Below the pieces are notes generated by a model. That model did no database searches, was not told the DNA's origin, and saw only the letters and a list, made by a program, of their open reading frames with translations. A DNA stretch of 64,000 nucleotides from Caulobacterales bacterium. GTDB taxonomy: Bacteria; Pseudomonadota; Alphaproteobacteria; Caulobacterales; Aquidulcibacteraceae. Of the stretch, positions 26,485 through 35,681 are shown one piece after another (the first letter of the stretch is position 1; each line of letters begins with the position of its first letter). The translations under genes were made by a program, and so were the position numbers. The stretch spans positions 90,161 to 154,160 of the forward strand of contig JAFLCU010000009.1 in NCBI GenBank assembly GCA_017303355.1, written 5' to 3'.

Positions 26485-26508
26485 GTTGGCTAAACTCACA
26501 CTTTAGCC
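26482..26508 (+). terminator. Two overlapping hairpins after ccoS, possible terminator
   Basis: GGCTAAA (26488-26494) pairs with TTTAGCC (26502-26508), loop seven bases. An alternative, TGAGTT (26482-26487) with AACTCA (26493-26498), shares bases with it, so only one can form. No T run follows, so intrinsic termination is weak at best. It sits directly at the ccoS stop and 81 bases before cysteine synthase. Confidence 0.4.
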
Positions 26509-26588
26509 GCGCATGACGCTGGGCGTCTTGGATTGGCGGGCAAAACGCGGCACATGTCCGGGAGCGCCATCGCGGGCAGGAGCCCCCC

Positions 26589-27590
26589 ATGAAAATTCAA
26601 CCCTCCGTACTCGACGCCATCGGCAACACGCCGCTGATCAAGCTGCGTCGCGCCTCGGAAGAGACGGGCTGTACGATCCTGGGCAAGGCCGAGTTCCTCA
26701 ACCCGGGACAATCGGTGAAAGACCGCGCCGCTTTGGCAATCGTGAAGGACGCCGAGGCGAAGGGCTTGCTTAAGCCCGGCGGCGTGATCGTTGAAGGCAC
26801 CGCGGGCAATACCGGCATCGGCTTGGCGCTGGTTGGCGGCGCGCGGGGCTATCGCACGATCGTCGTGATGCCGCGCACGCAGAGCCAAGAGAAAAAAGAC
26901 GCCGTGCGCGCGCTTGGCGCGGAATTGGTGGAAGTCGACGCCGTGCCGGCGGCGAACGAAAACCATTATCCGAAGGTGGCGCGACGCATTGCCGAGGAAC
27001 TCGCCGCCAGCGAACCCAACGGCGCGGTGTGGGCCAATCAGTTTGACAATGTCGCCAATCGCCAGGGCCATCTCGATACGACGGCGCCCGAGATTTGGAA
27101 CGATACCGATGGGAAGGTGGACGCCTTCATTTGCGCCGTGGGATCGGGCGGCACCCTTGGCGGCGTGAGCATGGGTCTCAAGGCGAAGAATAAGAATATC
27201 GTGATCGGCATCGCCGATCCGGGTGGCGCCGCACTCTTCAATTACTACAAGCACGGCCAGCTCAAGGCCGAGGGAACGTCGATCACCGAAGGCATCGGGC
27301 AAGGGCGCATCACCGCCAATCTCGAAGGCGTCGTCGTCGATGAGGCGTTTCGCATCGAAGACAAGGATTGGCTGCCGGTGCTCTATAGCCTCGTGCAGGA
27401 AGAGGGACTTTGCGTGGGCGGCTCGGCCGCGCTGAACGTGCAGGGCGCCATCGAACTCGCGAAGAAGCTTGGGCCGGGCAAGACGATCGTTACCGTGCTC
27501 TGCGATTACGGCAATCGCTATATGTCGAAGCTGTTCAACCCAGAGTTCCTGCGTTCGAAGGACCTGCCGACGCCGCCCTGGCTGAGCTGA
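26589..27590 (+). CDS. cysK: Cysteine synthase A (O-acetylserine sulfhydrylase)
   Basis: A 333-residue fold-type II PLP enzyme. The PLP lysine is Lys44 in NPGQSVKDRAAL. The substrate loop EGTAGNTGIGLAL and the glycine-rich phosphate loop GSGGTLGG are intact. The alphaproteobacterial signature TEGIGQGRITANLEG is present. It makes cysteine from O-acetylserine and sulfide. It is slightly longer than E. coli CysK because of an inserted block near residues 118-145 (VPAANENHYPKVARRIAEEL), normal for this subfamily. It appears monocistronic; a ribosome site (GCAGGAG) precedes the start. Confidence 0.94.
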   Translation: MKIQPSVLDAIGNTPLIKLRRASEETGCTILGKAEFLNPGQSVKDRAALAIVKDAEAKGLLKPGGVIVEGTAGNTGIGLALVGGARGYRTIVVMPRTQSQEKKDAVRALGAELVEVDAVPAANENHYPKVARRIAEELAASEPNGAVWANQFDNVANRQGHLDTTAPEIWNDTDGKVDAFICAVGSGGTLGGVSMGLKAKNKNIVIGIADPGGAALFNYYKHGQLKAEGTSITEGIGQGRITANLEGVVVDEAFRIEDKDWLPVLYSLVQEEGLCVGGSAALNVQGAIELAKKLGPGKTIVTVLCDYGNRYMSKLFNPEFLRSKDLPTPPWLS

Positions 27591-27663
27591 ATTCGTCGCA
27601 TTGCTGCTTCCCAGCGGACGCACGGTCACTAGATTGTCCCCAAACCAATTTGGGGGACCAACC

Positions 27664-29343
27664 ATGTATCTGAGACATGCTGCTTTGGCGGCGGCGCTCG
27701 CACTGGCGGCGTGCGCCAGCGCGGACCAGCAAAGCGCCGCGCCCGTAACGGACATTCCGGCGTTTTCTTCGCCATCTCTTTCCGCTGACGCGCTGCTCGC
27801 GCACGTGAATGTGCTGGCGTCGGATGAATTCGAAGGCCGCGCGCCGGGCACGAATGGCGAGCGCTTGACCGTGGACTATGTTTCGCGCGCATTCGCGGCG
27901 GCCGGCTTGCAGCCGGGCGTCACGCTCCCAGACGGCACACGCTCGTGGGTGCAGGAGACGCAGCTCAGCGCGGCGACTTTGACGAACACGCCCACGCTCA
28001 CGCTCAGCGGCCGCGATGGCGCGCGCGAATACGCGTACGCGACGCAATTTTCGGCATGGACGCGCCGGCTTGAGCCGACGATCAACATCGATAATGCCGA
28101 ACTCGTATTTGTGGGCTACGGCGTCAATGCGCCCGAGCTTGGTTGGAACGATTACGAAGGCGTCGATGTACGCGGCAAGATCGTGGTCATTCTGATCAAC
28201 GATCCAGATTTTGAAACCGGCGATGATCGTGGTTTCGGCGGCCGCGCCATGACCTATTATGGACGCTGGACCTATAAGTTTGAGGAAGCTGGTCGCCAAG
28301 GCGCGGCCGGTGCGCTGATCGTGCACGAAACGGCGCCGGCGGCGTATCCTTGGGCGGTGATCCAATCGGCCACGGGCAGCACGCGTTGGGATGTGGTGCG
28401 CGCCAATGGCGGCGCCGATCGCGCGGGCTTCGACGGTTGGATGAACAATGACGTGGCGATGGAAACCTTCCGTCGCGCCGGCCTCGACTTCAACCAGCTC
28501 AAGGCGCGCGCCCAACAGCGCGGATTCCGCGCCGTGCCGATGAATCTGCGCGGTTCGATGCAGCTGGAGACGCAAATCGAGACACGGACGACGTCAAACA
28601 TTGTCGGTGTTTTGCCAGGCACGGAGCGTCCGGACGAGACGATCATCTACACCGCGCATTGGGATCATTTGGGCCGTTGCCCGCCGGTGAACGGCGATGA
28701 CATCTGCAATGGCGCGTTTGACAACGCGACGGGTACGAGCGCGCTGATCGAATTGGCGCGGCGCTTCCACGAGCAGGGCGCGCCCGAACGGAGCGTGGCG
28801 TTCATCGCGCTCACCGCCGAAGAGCAGGGTTTGTTAGGCGCTCTCTATTACATGGAGCATCCGTTGTTCGCGCCGCGCGACACGGTCGCGGCCATTAACA
28901 TGGACGGCATCAACGCCTTCGGTCCTACCCGGGAGATCGAGGTGCGCGGGTATGGCCAAAGCGAAATGGACGATCTGCTGACCACGGCGATTCAGGCGCA
29001 AGGCCGTCGCGTCGCGCCGGATTCGTCGCCTGAAGCCGGGTATTATTATCGCTCCGACCACCTGCATTTCGCACAGCTTGGCATTCCGGTGCTCTACACT
29101 TCGCGCGGCATCGATATGGTCGATGGCGGCGTGGAGCGGGGGCGCGCGTTCTCGCAACGCTACGTAGCGGAGGTCTATCATAAGCCTTCCGACGAGGTGA
29201 CGCCCGATTGGGACATGAGCGGGGGCGCGCAGGATCTCGAAGCCCTGTACGCGGTGGGCCGTGGCGTTGCCGATGGCGATACGTGGCCGCAATGGCGTGA
29301 AAATTCGGAATTCCGCGCCGCGCGCCGCGCTTCGGGCCGATAA
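27664..29343 (+). CDS. M28 family zinc metallopeptidase lipoprotein
   Basis: A 559-residue exported peptidase. The N-terminus MYLRHAALAAALALAACAS ends in a lipobox (LAAC), so it is likely lipid-anchored; the start at 27664 follows GGGGGACC. A PA-like insert occupies about 140-300. The M28 catalytic core follows with zinc ligands in AHWDHLG, FDNATGTSALIELAR, TAEEQGLLGALYY, MDG and SDHLHFAQLG. It probably acts as an aminopeptidase in the periplasm or outer membrane, feeding amino acids to the cell. A clear intrinsic terminator follows it. Confidence 0.92.
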   Translation: MYLRHAALAAALALAACASADQQSAAPVTDIPAFSSPSLSADALLAHVNVLASDEFEGRAPGTNGERLTVDYVSRAFAAAGLQPGVTLPDGTRSWVQETQLSAATLTNTPTLTLSGRDGAREYAYATQFSAWTRRLEPTINIDNAELVFVGYGVNAPELGWNDYEGVDVRGKIVVILINDPDFETGDDRGFGGRAMTYYGRWTYKFEEAGRQGAAGALIVHETAPAAYPWAVIQSATGSTRWDVVRANGGADRAGFDGWMNNDVAMETFRRAGLDFNQLKARAQQRGFRAVPMNLRGSMQLETQIETRTTSNIVGVLPGTERPDETIIYTAHWDHLGRCPPVNGDDICNGAFDNATGTSALIELARRFHEQGAPERSVAFIALTAEEQGLLGALYYMEHPLFAPRDTVAAINMDGINAFGPTREIEVRGYGQSEMDDLLTTAIQAQGRRVAPDSSPEAGYYYRSDHLHFAQLGIPVLYTSRGIDMVDGGVERGRAFSQRYVAEVYHKPSDEVTPDWDMSGGAQDLEALYAVGRGVADGDTWPQWRENSEFRAARRASGR

Positions 29344-29364
29344 ACCAAGCGATTGCGTCTCTAA

Positions 29365-29404
29365 GGGCTGTGTTGGTTGACGCCTACACAGCCCATTTTG
29401 TTTT
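29365..29404 (+). terminator. Rho-independent terminator after the M28 peptidase
   Basis: GGGCTGTGT (29365-29373) pairs perfectly with ACACAGCCC (29386-29394), a nine-base stem with a 12-base loop. It is followed at once by ATTTTGTTTT. It begins 22 bases after the peptidase stop. Confidence 0.85.
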
Positions 29405-29478
29405 CGCGGCGATGCGCTCGCGCTTTTTGCCATCGGCGCCCATGTGAACTCTCGTCAAGGCGGGTGAGGGAGTGCGCG

Positions 29479-30081
29479 ATGTCCGAGGTTTTCACGCTCT
29501 ATGGCAGTTCGTCGTCGGGCAATTCACTGAAGCCGAAATGGGTGGCTGAGCGTTTAGGCATTCCGTTTCGTTGGATTGAAGTGGACACCTTCAACGGCGA
29601 GACGCGAACGCCGGATTTCCTCAAACTCAACCCGGCCGGGCAGGCGCCAGTGGCGGTACTTGCCGATGGGCGCGCCTTAGCGCAGTCAAACGCGATCACG
29701 CTTCACTTGGCCGAGCGGAGCGATTTGATCCCCAGCGACGCATTTGCGCGCGCCAAGATGTTTGAGTGGATGTTCTGGGAACAATACAGCCACGAGCCGA
29801 CAATCGCGGTGCGGATTGCGCGAAAATATTATCTAAAACAAATAGATGCAGAGCTGGACCCAAGCCTTCTCATAAAGGGGAACGCTGCCTTGGGGCGCCT
29901 CGAACTGCAATTAGGGGAGACACCCTACCTCGTCGGCGAGGCGATCAGTCTAGCCGACATCGCCTTGGTCGCTTACACGCGCGTTGCGCATCGTGGCGGG
30001 TTTGACCTCGATGCGTATCCGGCGGTGCGCGATTGGGTGCGCCGGATCGAGGCCGAGTTGAATATTCAACCCGCCGATTAG
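29479..30081 (+). CDS. Glutathione S-transferase family protein
   Basis: A 200-residue GST. The thioredoxin-like N-domain starts TLYGSSSSGNSLKPKWVAE, with a serine-rich active-site loop (Ser10-Ser13) and the cis-Pro segment NPAGQAPVAVLADG followed by the glutathione-binding SNAI. The helical C-domain has the N-capping motif SLADIALVAYT. It probably conjugates or reduces electrophiles in the cytoplasm; the substrate is unknown. The start at 29479 is supported by GTGAGGGAG. Confidence 0.9.
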   Translation: MSEVFTLYGSSSSGNSLKPKWVAERLGIPFRWIEVDTFNGETRTPDFLKLNPAGQAPVAVLADGRALAQSNAITLHLAERSDLIPSDAFARAKMFEWMFWEQYSHEPTIAVRIARKYYLKQIDAELDPSLLIKGNAALGRLELQLGETPYLVGEAISLADIALVAYTRVAHRGGFDLDAYPAVRDWVRRIEAELNIQPAD

Positions 30082-30153
30082 TTAACGGGAACCGACCCTT
30101 ATCTGGCCGCATTGGCCTGCGAAGGGCTAAATCGGCGTCATGTTTGAGGGTGC

Positions 30154-31002
30154 ATGGAAGTCGCGACCGAACTTTGGCCAGCGATCACTGCGACGTTTGG
30201 GCTCTTCTTGCTCGTCGGCTTCTTCGCGCAATTGATCGATGGCGCCGTGGGCATGGCCTACGGCGTAATTTCATCGAGCGTGCTGCTCGCATTCGGCGTG
30301 CCGCCGGCGCAGGTGTCCGCCACCATTCACGCCGCTGAATGCTTCACCACCGGCGCCTCGGGCATGTCGCACCTTGCCCATCGCAACGTGGATTGGCGCC
30401 TGCTTTTGCGCTTGGCGCCCGCGGGGATCGTGGGCGGCGTGATCGGCGCCTACTTGCTCACGGGATTTGATCCAACCTTCATCAAAGCGTTCGTGGTCGC
30501 TTATCTCGGCATTTTGGGCTTGTTCTTGCTGTTCCGCGCCATTCGCGGGCCACGCGAGGAGCCGCCGCATCTGAATCACGTCATTCCGGTCGGTGTGGTC
30601 GGCGGCTTCTTGGATGCAAGCGGTGGCGGCGGTTGGGGGCCGATCGTGACGTCAACGTTGCTCGGCCGCGGACACGCGCCGCGCTATGCGATAGGCAGCG
30701 TGAACACGGCCGAATTCTTCGTGACCGTCGCTATCTCCGCCACCTTCATCTGGACCATCGTAACCGGACGCCTGACGCTGGAGGGCGGCCTGACTCACGG
30801 CCTTTCGGCTTTGGTCGGCCTGGTGCTGGGCGGGCTCGTGGCGGCGCCGCTTGCGGGGTACGTGACCAAAATCGCGCCGGCGCGCCTGTTGCTGGCGGCG
30901 GCGGCGGCGCTCGTGATCGGGCTGTCGATTTGGCAGGGCATCCAGCTTTGGCCGAAGCTGCTGGAAGACCCGCTGATTATGGGCCTGTTCGCGGGTCGTT
31001 AA
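30154..31002 (+). CDS. TSUP (TauE/SafE) family anion permease
   Basis: A 282-residue integral membrane protein with about eight helices in two related halves. The family signature appears as FFAQLIDGAVGMAYGVISSS in the first half and GVVGGFLDASGGGGWGPIVT in the second. TSUP proteins export sulfite, sulfoacetate or other organic anions, or import some. It lies alone between GST and the FlaEY-like gene. Proximity to cysteine synthase 3 kb upstream is not enough to assign a sulfur role. Confidence 0.88.
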   Translation: MEVATELWPAITATFGLFLLVGFFAQLIDGAVGMAYGVISSSVLLAFGVPPAQVSATIHAAECFTTGASGMSHLAHRNVDWRLLLRLAPAGIVGGVIGAYLLTGFDPTFIKAFVVAYLGILGLFLLFRAIRGPREEPPHLNHVIPVGVVGGFLDASGGGGWGPIVTSTLLGRGHAPRYAIGSVNTAEFFVTVAISATFIWTIVTGRLTLEGGLTHGLSALVGLVLGGLVAAPLAGYVTKIAPARLLLAAAAALVIGLSIWQGIQLWPKLLEDPLIMGLFAGR

Positions 31003-31068
31003 CCCAGAGGCGCCAACCCCGCATTTACGAAGCGTGGGGCATGCTCACCGCTTCGCGGAGCGCGCGCC

Positions 31069-34000
31069 TTGGTCAACACCGTCAGTTCAGCCATGGTGAC
31101 GGCCCTGTTTGGCGGCACGTCCTCAACGTCCACCTCGGGCGTAAGCGCGGACTTGCTTGCGGCGTGGGCTGTGACAAAGGCGGGCATTGGCGTCGATCAG
31201 GCCACGGCGACGCAGGACCCCAACGCGCCGCTGGCGCCGGTCTGGACACCGGGCGTCTCGCCAAGCGACGAAGCGCTGATCCAGCGCGCGCTCACAAACA
31301 AATCCTTTTTCGACACCAATTCGAAGCTCTACAGCGATCTTGAAGCGACCGGCGATTATCGCCGTTTGTTCGCGTTGTACTCCGGCCTCACCACCCTCAA
31401 TGCGCTCGCGGGCCGCATGGGCGACGAGACCTTGTCCTCGCTTCAGCAAAGCCAAACGCTCGCGCAATTCTCGCGTGGCATGACGGAGTTGCAGGCGTTC
31501 TTCGCGCAGCAGAAATTCGAGGACATGCGCCTGGCGCAAGGCGATCGCGTCGACGCGGCGCAAACCACGATGGCGCTGCCCAGCAAGACCGAGGATTACG
31601 TCACGCCGATCATTCATCGCGGCGGCCTTTACGACAAGATTTCCGGCCTCGATGCGAATGCAAAGTTCGAGATTGTAGCGACCTCCGCTTCCGGAACCGT
31701 GCGCAATGTCAGCATCGATCTGTCGCAGATGGGATCGATCAGCCGCACGCTCAGCAATGTGGTGAGCTTCATCAACGGCAAGCTTTCCGCCGCGGGCGCT
31801 TCGTCGCGGTTGGAGGCGGTCGACCAGACGCCGAAGACCAATGTGATCATGATCGGCGGCCAGAAGCTTGAGACGCGCTACACCGGCGCGAAACAATATG
31901 CGCTGAAGGTTGATGTCCGCGCCGGCGAGAAGGTCGCGTTCGAACCTACGACATCCACGCCGGCGTTTTATGCGCTTGGCATGACGCAAAATGGCGCGCG
32001 TCTGGTGAAGCTCGAAGACGTGGGCGGCGCCGGCGGCCAACCGGTTTGGCTCGATCGGCCAGACGCGACGGCTGATCCGATTGGCGCGCTGATCGGCGCC
32101 GGCTGGTATGGCGTTGGCGCTCCGTATTCGACGGTCGCCGCGGGTGCGGTGGAGCAACGCACCAATGCCCTGATGTCGCCGGGCGACAACAACACGTTCG
32201 AGGACGCGTTGCGCGAGGCTGGCGAAGCCGTGCTCAAACTGGAGCTTGGCGATGGGCGCGTGCTGTCGGTAAGCACGGCTTGGCGCACCGGCGATCAGGA
32301 AGCGTGGCGCGGCGAAGATGACGCCGCAATGATGGAAGATCTGGCGGAGCGCCTCACGCAATTGCTGCACGAGCAGGGCGTCGCGGCGGGCGTCGATGTC
32401 TGGGAAGACGACGGCCAATATGGCCTTTCGATCTTCTCCGGCGATCTGGTGCGCGCATCCAGCCTCAGCATCGGCAGCAAGACAGCCACGCTTTCCACGA
32501 TTGAATCGCCCGGCATGGTCGGTGGTCTGCACGGCGGCGTCTATGCGCGCGCTTACGAAGCGGTCGGTGTCGCCGCCGCAAGCGACCTCTTCGTGGACAA
32601 GCAGAGCATTGTCATCACCACAGCGAGCACAACCCACACCATCACCGTCGATGGCGGTGAAGACGGCATCACCGCAACGGAACTCGCCGCGAAGTTCAAT
32701 CAAAAGCTCCGCGACAAAGGCATCGCCGCGGACGCGTATCTCATCGACGACAATGGCGCGCTCACACTCCGCGTGAATGGTCTGCATGACCTGATCGGCG
32801 TGAGCGCTACGCTGAACGAAGATGAGCATGAGGCGGGCTTGCAAGCGCCTGGCGCATGGGCGAACGGCGGCTTGCCGATCAGTGGCCCTGGCGAGCTGCT
32901 CGGCGGCGCCATCCGTACCTACGCCGCCGCGAGTTCGCCGCTGCTGACGCATAGCGGCGCACTAGGCATCGAAATCGTAGTCGCCACGCCGACGGGGCAA
33001 AAGACCATCAATGTTGGCGTCACGGCGCAAGAGCGCCTCGACAATCCCGACGTGGCGCCGGGCGAATGGAATTCCGTGCTTCAGGCGCGGCTCGATGCGG
33101 CGCTGAACGAAGCAGGTGTCTATATCGGCGCGGCGGGCGGTGATCTTACGCAATGGCAAGTGGGTGAAGCGTCGGGTCAGCGGCTTTTGTCCGTCACGAT
33201 CAATGGCGATGCGCTCGCGCTTGAGGCGTCGACGCCGACGCTCGGGATCGGCGGCGCGTTCTCGGCGGAACGCAGTTTCACGAGCGCCAACGCCGCCACA
33301 GGCGTCAGCGACGATGTTGCAGCGCTTCTGAGCAATCAGGCCGTATCCGTCACCTTTAACACCATTTGGGGCGAACGCACCGTCAGCGCCGCGCTCGATC
33401 CTGGCGATCCTCGCACGCTGGAAAGTGCGGCGCTGCGCTTGAACGAAGCGCTAGTCGCGCAAGGCTATGATGTCGGGGTCGCCGCGACGGCGCTCTCGGG
33501 CGGCGGCGCCGGCCTTCGCGTGATCACGGGCGCATCGCACACAATACGCGGCGTCAGTAACGTGACGCTTGGCGGCGTGGCGCATGCGACAACGCTCGAT
33601 CCGATCGACGCCGCTTCCCACACCGCCGACCCCGTCGGCACGTCCCGCGTCTATGATCGCGCCACACGCGGCGCGAGCGTCACCGAGATCATCCCCGCGG
33701 ACTCGGACTTCACTGCCCCATCAATCAACGCCTCGGGCTGGTTTCCAGGTCGTGCCTTCGACATAAGCATCGGCGGCGGCGCCAAGGTGGCGACCGCGCG
33801 CGAGGTTGCGACGGGGCCGGATGGTTCAGTCTATATTCTCGCTGATCTTAGCGACGATTCAGGCAAGGTCGCGATCGCCGGCTCGCGCGACGTGGCGCTG
33901 TTCAAGTACGATTCCGCCGGCAAGCTCGTGTTCACCGAAGTGCTCGGTTCGGCGGAAGAGGCGAGCGGCTTTGCGCTGGCGGTTTCGGCGGACGGCAAGG

Positions 34001-35499
34001 TGGCTGTGGCCGGCGCCGTTCAAGGCGGGCTCGCGGGCACGACCGCGCGCGGCGGGGACGATTCATTCGTCACCGTCTTCGACGCCAATGGCAAGGAATT
34101 GTGGACCGCGCGGCGCGGCGCGAAGGGGGACGACCAAGTCAACGCGCTGTCGTTCGCGTCGGACGGCACATTGGTGGTGGCCGGCACAACGGCCTCGGCG
34201 TTGCCCGGCAATGTCGCCGCCGGCGGCACGGATGGGTACGTGCGCGGCTACACCGCGAGCGGCGTGGAGATGTTCACGCGTCAATTCGGCACGACCGGCG
34301 CCGATGGCGCGACGGCGTTGATGGTGCGTGACAATGGCTCAGGCGGCGTCGAGATTTACACGGGCGGCGTGGAAAACAATCGCGGCGTGGTGCGGAGTTT
34401 CACCTATTCATCTAGCGGCGGATTCACCTCCGGCGCCATGCGCGACATTGGATATTTCCACGAGGGCGCGATCAATACGCTCGCGGCCGACGGTTCTTCT
34501 TTGTATGTCGGCGGCCAGATCGGCGCGGATCGCTTGACCTTGGGCGCGACCGCGCGTGCGTCCGTCGCCGGCAAGGAAGGCTTTGTCGCCCGCATTGATT
34601 CAGGGCTGATTTCCACGGCGATCGATCGCGCGACTTATCTCGGCTCCTCGCAAAACGACAGCGTCGAGAGCCTCGCGATCGTCAATGGCGATGTGTATGC
34701 TGCCGGCGTCTCCGGCGGCCTGATCGCGGGCCAGGGCATATCGAAATCTCCAAGCAGCTTCCTCACGCGCCTGGGCGACGACGGCGACGCCGCATGGACG
34801 CGCAGCTTCAATTCCGGCTCGGGGGCACTCACGCTCACTGATTTGGCGGTGGATACGACTGGCGTATCCGCGCTCGACACACTTGGTTTGCCGCAGGGCG
34901 TGGTTGCGTCCAACGATGCGGGCCTGCTGGTCAATCGCAGCGCGCTGCGCGTCGGCGACGAATTCAAGATCGGTGTCGATGGCCGCAGGCTGACGACAAT
35001 CAAGATCACTGAGAAGGATACGCTGGCCACGTTGGTGACGTCGATCAATCGCGCCATCGCGGGCGCCGGCAAGGCCAAGATCGTCAAAGAGGATGGTTAC
35101 GAGCGTATCGAGATCACGCCCACGGCAAGCAAAGCCGTGCGCATCGACGCGGGTCGCGACGGGCACAATGCGTTGCCTGCGTTGGGCCTTATTCAAGGCG
35201 TCGTCGCCACCAATAGCGCAGGGCGCAACGCGCTGAAGACCTATGGCTTGGGTTTGATCGAGGCGGACCTCAAACTCGACAGCAAGGAAAATATTGCCAA
35301 GACCAAAGCGGAGCTTTCGGCGGCGATCTCGATCGTGCGCCAAGCCTACGAGGCGCTGCTCAATCCACATGCCTCGGAGATGACCGAGGAAGAAAAGGCG
35401 CTGCAGGCGCGCCGCGACGCGGCGGGGGCCGCGCCGGAATACCTGACCGCCCAGTTGGCGAATTACCAGGCCGCGTTAACCCGCCTGACCAGCAGTTAA
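31069..35499 (+). CDS. FlaEY-like flagellar protein with flagellin-type modules and a beta-propeller
   Basis: A 1476-residue protein starting with TTG (MVNTVSSAMV); GGAG stands about nine bases upstream, and the next in-frame ATG (31093) has no ribosome site. No signal peptide is visible. Residues 1-170 are helical and Ala/Ser-rich. Related modules of about 70-95 residues (strand pairs, then LNxxL-type helix, then strand) recur near 195-265, 385-470, 508-582, 628-722, 755-835 and 1287-1360. The last is close to the flagellin hook-IN motif (FKIGVDGRRLTTIKI...LVTSINRAI). Residues 900-1250 hold SBBP-like propeller repeats (VALFKYDSAGKLVF, SFVTVFDANGKELW). The C-terminal helix ends APEYLTAQLANYQAALTRL. 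The layout recalls Caulobacter FlaEY, linked to flagellin and filament formation; this comes from memory. Confidence 0.68.
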   Translation: MVNTVSSAMVTALFGGTSSTSTSGVSADLLAAWAVTKAGIGVDQATATQDPNAPLAPVWTPGVSPSDEALIQRALTNKSFFDTNSKLYSDLEATGDYRRLFALYSGLTTLNALAGRMGDETLSSLQQSQTLAQFSRGMTELQAFFAQQKFEDMRLAQGDRVDAAQTTMALPSKTEDYVTPIIHRGGLYDKISGLDANAKFEIVATSASGTVRNVSIDLSQMGSISRTLSNVVSFINGKLSAAGASSRLEAVDQTPKTNVIMIGGQKLETRYTGAKQYALKVDVRAGEKVAFEPTTSTPAFYALGMTQNGARLVKLEDVGGAGGQPVWLDRPDATADPIGALIGAGWYGVGAPYSTVAAGAVEQRTNALMSPGDNNTFEDALREAGEAVLKLELGDGRVLSVSTAWRTGDQEAWRGEDDAAMMEDLAERLTQLLHEQGVAAGVDVWEDDGQYGLSIFSGDLVRASSLSIGSKTATLSTIESPGMVGGLHGGVYARAYEAVGVAAASDLFVDKQSIVITTASTTHTITVDGGEDGITATELAAKFNQKLRDKGIAADAYLIDDNGALTLRVNGLHDLIGVSATLNEDEHEAGLQAPGAWANGGLPISGPGELLGGAIRTYAAASSPLLTHSGALGIEIVVATPTGQKTINVGVTAQERLDNPDVAPGEWNSVLQARLDAALNEAGVYIGAAGGDLTQWQVGEASGQRLLSVTINGDALALEASTPTLGIGGAFSAERSFTSANAATGVSDDVAALLSNQAVSVTFNTIWGERTVSAALDPGDPRTLESAALRLNEALVAQGYDVGVAATALSGGGAGLRVITGASHTIRGVSNVTLGGVAHATTLDPIDAASHTADPVGTSRVYDRATRGASVTEIIPADSDFTAPSINASGWFPGRAFDISIGGGAKVATAREVATGPDGSVYILADLSDDSGKVAIAGSRDVALFKYDSAGKLVFTEVLGSAEEASGFALAVSADGKVAVAGAVQGGLAGTTARGGDDSFVTVFDANGKELWTARRGAKGDDQVNALSFASDGTLVVAGTTASALPGNVAAGGTDGYVRGYTASGVEMFTRQFGTTGADGATALMVRDNGSGGVEIYTGGVENNRGVVRSFTYSSSGGFTSGAMRDIGYFHEGAINTLAADGSSLYVGGQIGADRLTLGATARASVAGKEGFVARIDSGLISTAIDRATYLGSSQNDSVESLAIVNGDVYAAGVSGGLIAGQGISKSPSSFLTRLGDDGDAAWTRSFNSGSGALTLTDLAVDTTGVSALDTLGLPQGVVASNDAGLLVNRSALRVGDEFKIGVDGRRLTTIKITEKDTLATLVTSINRAIAGAGKAKIVKEDGYERIEITPTASKAVRIDAGRDGHNALPALGLIQGVVATNSAGRNALKTYGLGLIEADLKLDSKENIAKTKAELSAAISIVRQAYEALLNPHASEMTEEEKALQARRDAAGAAPEYLTAQLANYQAALTRLTSS

Positions 35500-35521
35500 G
35501 GCACTGAAAAATTAGAAAATC

Positions 35522-35596
35522 TGGTGCCACGGGAGAGGATTGAACTCTCGACCTCACCCTTACCAAGGGTGCGCTCTACCACTGAGCTACCGCGGC
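35522..35596 (-). tRNA. tRNA-Thr (anticodon GGU)
   Basis: The minus strand folds into a complete cloverleaf: acceptor GCCGCGG/CCGTGGC with one G-U pair, D arm GCTC/GAGC, anticodon stem CACCC/GGGTG with loop TTGGTAA (anticodon GGT), T stem GAGAG/CTCTC with TTCAATC loop, and an encoded CCA. Length 75. It lies 22 bases past the FlaEY-like stop on the opposite strand. No attachment-site duplication was noticed. Confidence 0.95.
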
Positions 35597-35681
35597 GACT
35601 CCAGAGGGAGGGGCTTCTAGCCCGCGCGCGGCCCGGATGGAAGCCCGGCGATGCGCGGCGCAATGGCCCCAATTCGGGGGC

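Noticed and set aside
31041..31068. ATG at 31041 as the start of the FlaEY-like gene
   Set aside because: It is out of frame with the long reading. The TTG at 31069 with GGAG upstream is preferred.
35499..35600. The tRNA-Thr gene as an integration site of a mobile element
   Set aside because: No integrase, no duplicated tRNA end and no change in gene character on either side.
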